From: an uncultured Clostridia bacterium
GTDB lineage: Bacteria > Bacillota > Clostridia > TANB77 > CAG-508
Direction: 5' to 3'
Assembly (NCBI GenBank): GCA_948946035.1
Contig: CARBKU010000064.1
Coordinates: 1-6,797, forward strand
DNA length: 6,797 bases
Made by a program: the position numbers and the translations under genes. Of the stretch, positions 1 to 6,000 are shown one piece after another. The stretch's first letter is position 1; every line of letters begins with the position of its first letter. The notes under the pieces were generated by a model that ran no database searches, was not told the origin of the DNA, and worked only from the letters and a program-made list of their open reading frames with translations.

Positions 1-1
1 T

Positions 2-3000
2 ACAGATGATAAATCAACATATAAAGTAAGTGGATTAGTTTGGGAAGATAGTGATAAAGATGGTGAAAGAAGCGAAAAGGAACCATTACTATCAAATATT
101 AAAGTAAAATTATATAATGCTAGTACAAAATCATTAGTAAAAGAAACAACAACAAATAAAGATGGAAAATACGAATTTACAGAATTACAAAAAAATGATT
201 ATATGTTATTATTTGAATATGATACTAATAGCTATTCATTAACAGCTTACAGAAAAAATGGTGTAAGTGAAACGTATAATAATGATGCAATAAAAAAAGA
301 AGTAAGCATAGATGGAAATACAAAAACTGTAGGACTAACAAATACAATTAATGTAGATAGTGATAAAGAAAATATAGATATGGGATTAATAAAAAATAGC
401 ATATTTGACCTTTCTTTAGAAAAATACGTAACCAAAGTGACTGTAAGTAATGCATCAGGAATAAAGGAATATACATACAAAAAAGGAAAACTAGAAAAAG
501 TAGAAATACCAGCTAAATATTTAAATAATAGTACTTTGAAAATAGAATATAAAATAGTTGTAAAAAATGAAGGAGAGGTAGACGCTTATGCTAGTGAAAT
601 AGTTGACTATTTACCTAATGGACTAACATTTGACAGCTCATTAAATTCTAATTGGCGCCAAAGTACAAAAGACACAATAGTTAGTGATGGATTAGCACAT
701 ACAAAAATACTAGCAGGAGAAAGTAAAGAAATTACTTTAGTACTAAATAAAAAGATGACAGAAAATGAAACAGGTACAATTATAAATGCAGCTGAAATTA
801 AAAAAGCAATATCAACTAATAATGTAAAAGACATAGACTCTACAGAAAATAATAAAAATAAAGAAGAAGACGATTATTCAGAAGCCGAGCTTATTGTTTC
901 TATAAAAACAGGTATAGTAACATATACAATTATTACTATATGTATTTTAGGAATATTAGTTTTAATTAGTATTTTAGTTAAGAAAAAGAAAATTAACCTA
1001 AAACGATTAATGATGTTTATGACAATAATATTATCTTTAGTAGTAATAAATATGCCCAATTTTAGTCAAGCGTTAGAAATAGAAGATCTTAAATTGAAAG
1101 ATTTTATAAATAATGATATGGGAGAAACAGCAACAATAAATAGTGCAAGTTCTAACTTTGCAACTCACGACTCTGCATATAGTGATTATTTCAATAAATT
1201 AAAATTACATTGTGTTACACCAAATAAAGCTATGTGTGGTGCTTCAGACCACAAATATCAAAGAGTTAGTGCTAGCATTACAACGATAGAGCAGAAAAAT
1301 GTGTTAACAATAGAGGAACCAATAATATCAGATGAAACAGATTCATCAAAACTTGAGTATATAGAAAAAGGTAATTTTACATATATTGGACCTTATAAAA
1401 TAAGTGAAATTGATGGTGAATTTTTTGCAGATGGTTTTGATGTTACTACAACAGTAAATTATGTAACTAAAGATAAAGAAACAGAAGCATTTGAAGCTCA
1501 ACATATATTCAACAAAGATGGAGAAGTAATAGACAACGAAGAATCTGTTTTCAAAAACGGAAAAAATTTTTATATTAAAATTGATACTAAAAAAGAGAAT
1601 ATTAAAAAAATCAAGTCAATAAGATTAGATTTTAAAAGTATGTCAAGAAAAACTGTATATAATGTAATTGCTATAGTAAAAGAAAGATGGGAATGTAAAT
1701 GGGCAGGTACTGGAGACCACAATGGGCATGGATGTGCAAATCCATCAGCCGCACAAGATTTGCAAAGAATATATCGTGGTAAAGGTGAAGTTACAGTTCC
1801 ACAAGAATATAATAGTAAACTAACTTTACCAGAACCAGATCCACCAGAAGAGAAGTATGGAAAACTAAAAATTATAAAGAAAGATAAAGATAGTCCTAGA
1901 TACCCTAGATATTCAATGCAAGGAGCAGAATTTACAGTAAAAGGTCCTGATGGATATAAAAAGACAAATGTTACAACAAACAAAGAAGGTACTGTAACAT
2001 TAGATAAGTTACCATTAGGAAAATATACTGTTATAGAAACAAAAGCACCTGCTAATTATACTATAGACCCAGAAGATGTAAAACAAGAAATAGAGGTAAC
2101 AGAAGAAGGACAAACAGTAGAAGTAACATTTAATAATCCACTAATAACAAAGCAAGGAAAATTACAAATAGTAAAAGAATCTAAAGAAAATGGACTTAAA
2201 TTAAATGGAGCAGTATTTTCAGTAGTGGGTATATCTGGAACAGGTGCAGAAGGATATAAAAAAGACAATATAGAAGTAGTTACTAATGGTACTGTATTAC
2301 TAGAGAACTTAGAACCAGGTCAATATATTGTTACAGAAACAAAAGCACCTAAAGGATATAAAATATCTGATCCTGCAAGTCAAATAGTAACAATAGAAGA
2401 AGATGCAACAAAACTTGTATCAGTAACATTTAAAGATGAACCAGATGACAATCCACCACCACCTTTTGAAGATGAAGAAACACTTTCAGGAGAAATAAAA
2501 GTTTATAAATATGATGAAGATACAAGGAAGCCAATTAAAGGTGCAATATTTGAGATATATCAACAAAAATATTATTATTACTATTATATGGCCGCTGGAA
2601 TGATGGAAGCTAACACAAAAGAATATACTACTGAATATAAGAAAATAGGAGAGATAGTTACAGATGAAAATGGATATGCAACTGCTACAGTAGAGAAAAG
2701 TTATTACCATGCAAACCCAAATCCTGGTGTGTCATATGAGGAAACAAGAATTAACTATTCATATAAAATAGTAGAAAAAGGTTTCAAAACAGGCCCATAT
2801 GATATTAATGACCAAATATATCATTATGCTAATATAGATACTGATATATCTGATGTAAAATTAGTATCAGCAGATTTAGGAAAAATGCCACAAAATGGAA
2901 GTGGTTTATATACACAAGTTCGCAACAAATTGTATGGTAATATAGAACTATATAAAGTAGATAATGATGATTACGAAGGAGAAAAAGAAAAAGCATTACC

Positions 3001-6000
3001 AAGAGTAAAATTTAAGTTTTTCTATGTAGATGAAAGTGACAATAAACATTATATTAGTAGTTATACAGAAATGAATAATAAAGAAACAGGAGTAATAGAG
3101 CCTTCAAAAGTAGAATTTACTACTAATGAAGAGAATGCTAAAGAATTTATTACAGATGCAAAAGGATATATTAAACTACGTAAATTACCAGCGCATAGAA
3201 AATATTATGCAATAGAAACTGGACTAGTAGACGAATTTAAAACAGACAACCAAATAGATGAAGAATTCTATCGTTTGCATAAATCTGATGAATTATTTGA
3301 ATTTGATTTAGAAAACCTTAATGCCACAGCTACAGCAAAAGTAAAAATAGAAAATCAACAAGCATATACAAGATTATCTGGTATAGTATGGGAAGATAAA
3401 CATGATGATAGTAAAAATACATTACGTAATGATGTATATGATGAAGGAGAAACAAAAATAAAAGGTATAGAAGTAAGATTAGTTTATGTAGGTACAGATG
3501 AAACAGTAGTAAGTGAAGATGGAAAAGAATTCAAAACATATACAGATGAAAATGGATATTATGAATTTAAAAAAGTGCTAAAAAGTGAATTATACAAGTA
3601 TAATGTAAAATTTAAATACAATGGATTAAAATATGAAAGAGTAGCTGGATACACGTCAGATGTAAACAAAACAAATGCTTCAAAGGCAGATGACATAAAT
3701 AGGTCAGCATTTAATGAGCAATATGCAATAATAGAAAAAGGAGTTTCTAAAAAATCTGATAGAACAGATACAAATAAACTAACATATACTAATGGAGACC
3801 GTAGGTCTAGGTTAGTACAAAATTTACAATATACAGCAGAGGAAGTAGATTACACTGGAAAAGTAAATCCTATAGGAGATAGTACTGCTACTAAAATATA
3901 TGCAGACACATCAATACTTAATTTAGCAGATCATCTAAAACTATATAGTGGAGACAAATTTAAAGAAGTAAAACATATAAATTTAGGTATATACGAAAAA
4001 GAACAACCAGATATAGCATTAGCAAAAGATATACAAAATGTAAGGCTTACAATAAATGGATATGAATATACATATGATTATGCACAAAGATTTATAAATC
4101 AAGGTGACTATGATGCAGAAGATCCAGAAGGAATGTTTAATGTAGGTGTAAAATTTGGAAATAAATATGGAAAAATGGCGTATACAAGGCCAATATATAA
4201 ATCAGATTATAAATGGCAAAATCCAGATAAAACAAGTAGAGAGCTAAAAGCATATATAACATATAAAATACAAATAAAGAATGAAGCAACAGCTTTAAAA
4301 ACTAGAGTTAATAGCATTATAGATTACTATGATGTAGATTTCCAAGAAATATCAGGTGTAGGTACAACATTGAATGAAAAGGGAGATATTTCAGATAAAC
4401 TAACTTATGTAGTTGGTGAATATAATGACAAATATAAAAAAGTAGAAATAAAAACTGAAGAACTAAATAATAGAATAAATCCTCAAGAGACCCAAGATAT
4501 CTATATACAATTTAAAATAAATAGAGCAAGGGTACAAGAATTGATAAATAAAAATGACAAAGATTTATTAGACAATGTAGTAGAAATAAATTCATATTCT
4601 ACATTCGATATGTATAATGCAGTATATGCTGGTATAGATAAAGATTCAGAACCTGGAAATATAGTAGTAGGTGACGACACAACATATGAAGATGATACAG
4701 ATACAGCACCAACACTAAAATTGGAAACAGCGAAAGATGCAAGAAAGATACAAGGTGTAGTATTCCTAGATGATACAAAGCCAGATGAATGTCAAACACT
4801 AAAAATAAGAGAAGGAAATGGTACACTTGATAACTCAGAGAAAAAAATAAATGGCGTAAAAATTAAGCTAGTAGAGCAACAAACAGGAATGGAATATTAT
4901 ATTGGTGAAAATCAATATACACAAAGTATAGGTAGTGAAACATATAAATTTAAGGACTATAACTATGAATATGGTGATACTTTAGATAAAGGTGAATGGA
5001 ACTATGAAGATAGTAGGACAGCTAATATGCCAATATATAGAGACGATGGAAATAAAGCGAATGAAGATGGAGCATTTTTGATAACAGGATTTATACCAGG
5101 AACTTATAAAATAGAATATATGTGGGGAGAAGAATCAGGAGGATATAATGTTCAAAATTATAAAGGAACAGTATATCAAAAAGAAAGATATGACAATATA
5201 AATGAAAAAGACCCAACAGATGTAGAAAATGGAAAATGGTATAGAGGAGATGGGCATGACTTACATAGTGAAAATATTAGATATACAGATGCAATAGATA
5301 ATTATGAAACAAGGTTAAAAATAGATGATGAAATAAAAACAACTACAAATGCCTTAAATATAAACAAACATGGAAATATTAATGATGATTCATATAAAAA
5401 CAAAGAAATGGATTCATATACACCTTCAATGCAAATAGGAGTTGAGTATGATGATATAAATACAGCATCTTCTGGAGAGGAATATGTATATTTAATTAAA
5501 AATATAGACTTTGGAATAGTAAGAAGAGCAATACAAAAAATAGACTTCGACAAAAGAGTAAGTCATATAAGAATTACATTAGCAAATGGTGAAGTAGTAT
5601 CAGATGTAGAAATTGGCGAAGATGGAAAATTAGATGGAGAAAAAAGCCATGTAACATATATGGGACCATTAAATGTAGATAATGGATTTGTAAAAGTAGA
5701 ACTTGACAATGAAATATTGCAAGGAGCAAAAATAGAAGTAAGATACACGCTTAAATTTACAAATGAAAGTGAAGTAGATGTAGTAGATGAATACTATTAC
5801 AAATTTGGAATTAATGTTATGTCAAAAGACCCAAGTCCAGAACATGACTTTAAACTAGAAAAAATAGATGCTACAGGTAAAACTATAATGACTAGATGGG
5901 CAAAACTAGCAGATGTAGTAAAAATAAAACCAACAACTATTATAGATTACTTAGATAAAGAGTGGGGATACGAGGCAAGTAAGAATGAACATTGGACAGC

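Noticed and set aside
203..205. First in-window ATG as the start of the gene
   Set aside because: It lies in the middle of an SdrD_B domain whose first strand is encoded from base 26. The frame is open back to base 2 and no Shine-Dalgarno sequence precedes the ATG.
572..590. AGGAGAGG-like purine run ahead of an ATG at about 588
   Set aside because: The ATG is out of frame, and the bases encode part of the conserved DUF11 strand (NEGEVDAY).
1010..1015. ATGATG as the start of a separate second gene
   Set aside because: No stop codon ends the upstream frame, no Shine-Dalgarno-like sequence precedes it, and starting here would remove the basic n-region of the signal segment. Leaky internal initiation cannot be fully excluded.
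1193..1270. Thioester (TED-type) adhesion domain suggested by HCVTP
   Set aside because: Only the Cys surroundings look faintly similar; no partner Gln motif or domain landmarks could be found, so it is left as unknown.
5137..5202. Perfect AGGAGG five bases before an ATG (5148)
   Set aside because: The ATG is out of frame with the main gene and opens only 17 codons before a stop. The AGGAGG is explained by codons for Gly-Gly in the domain.
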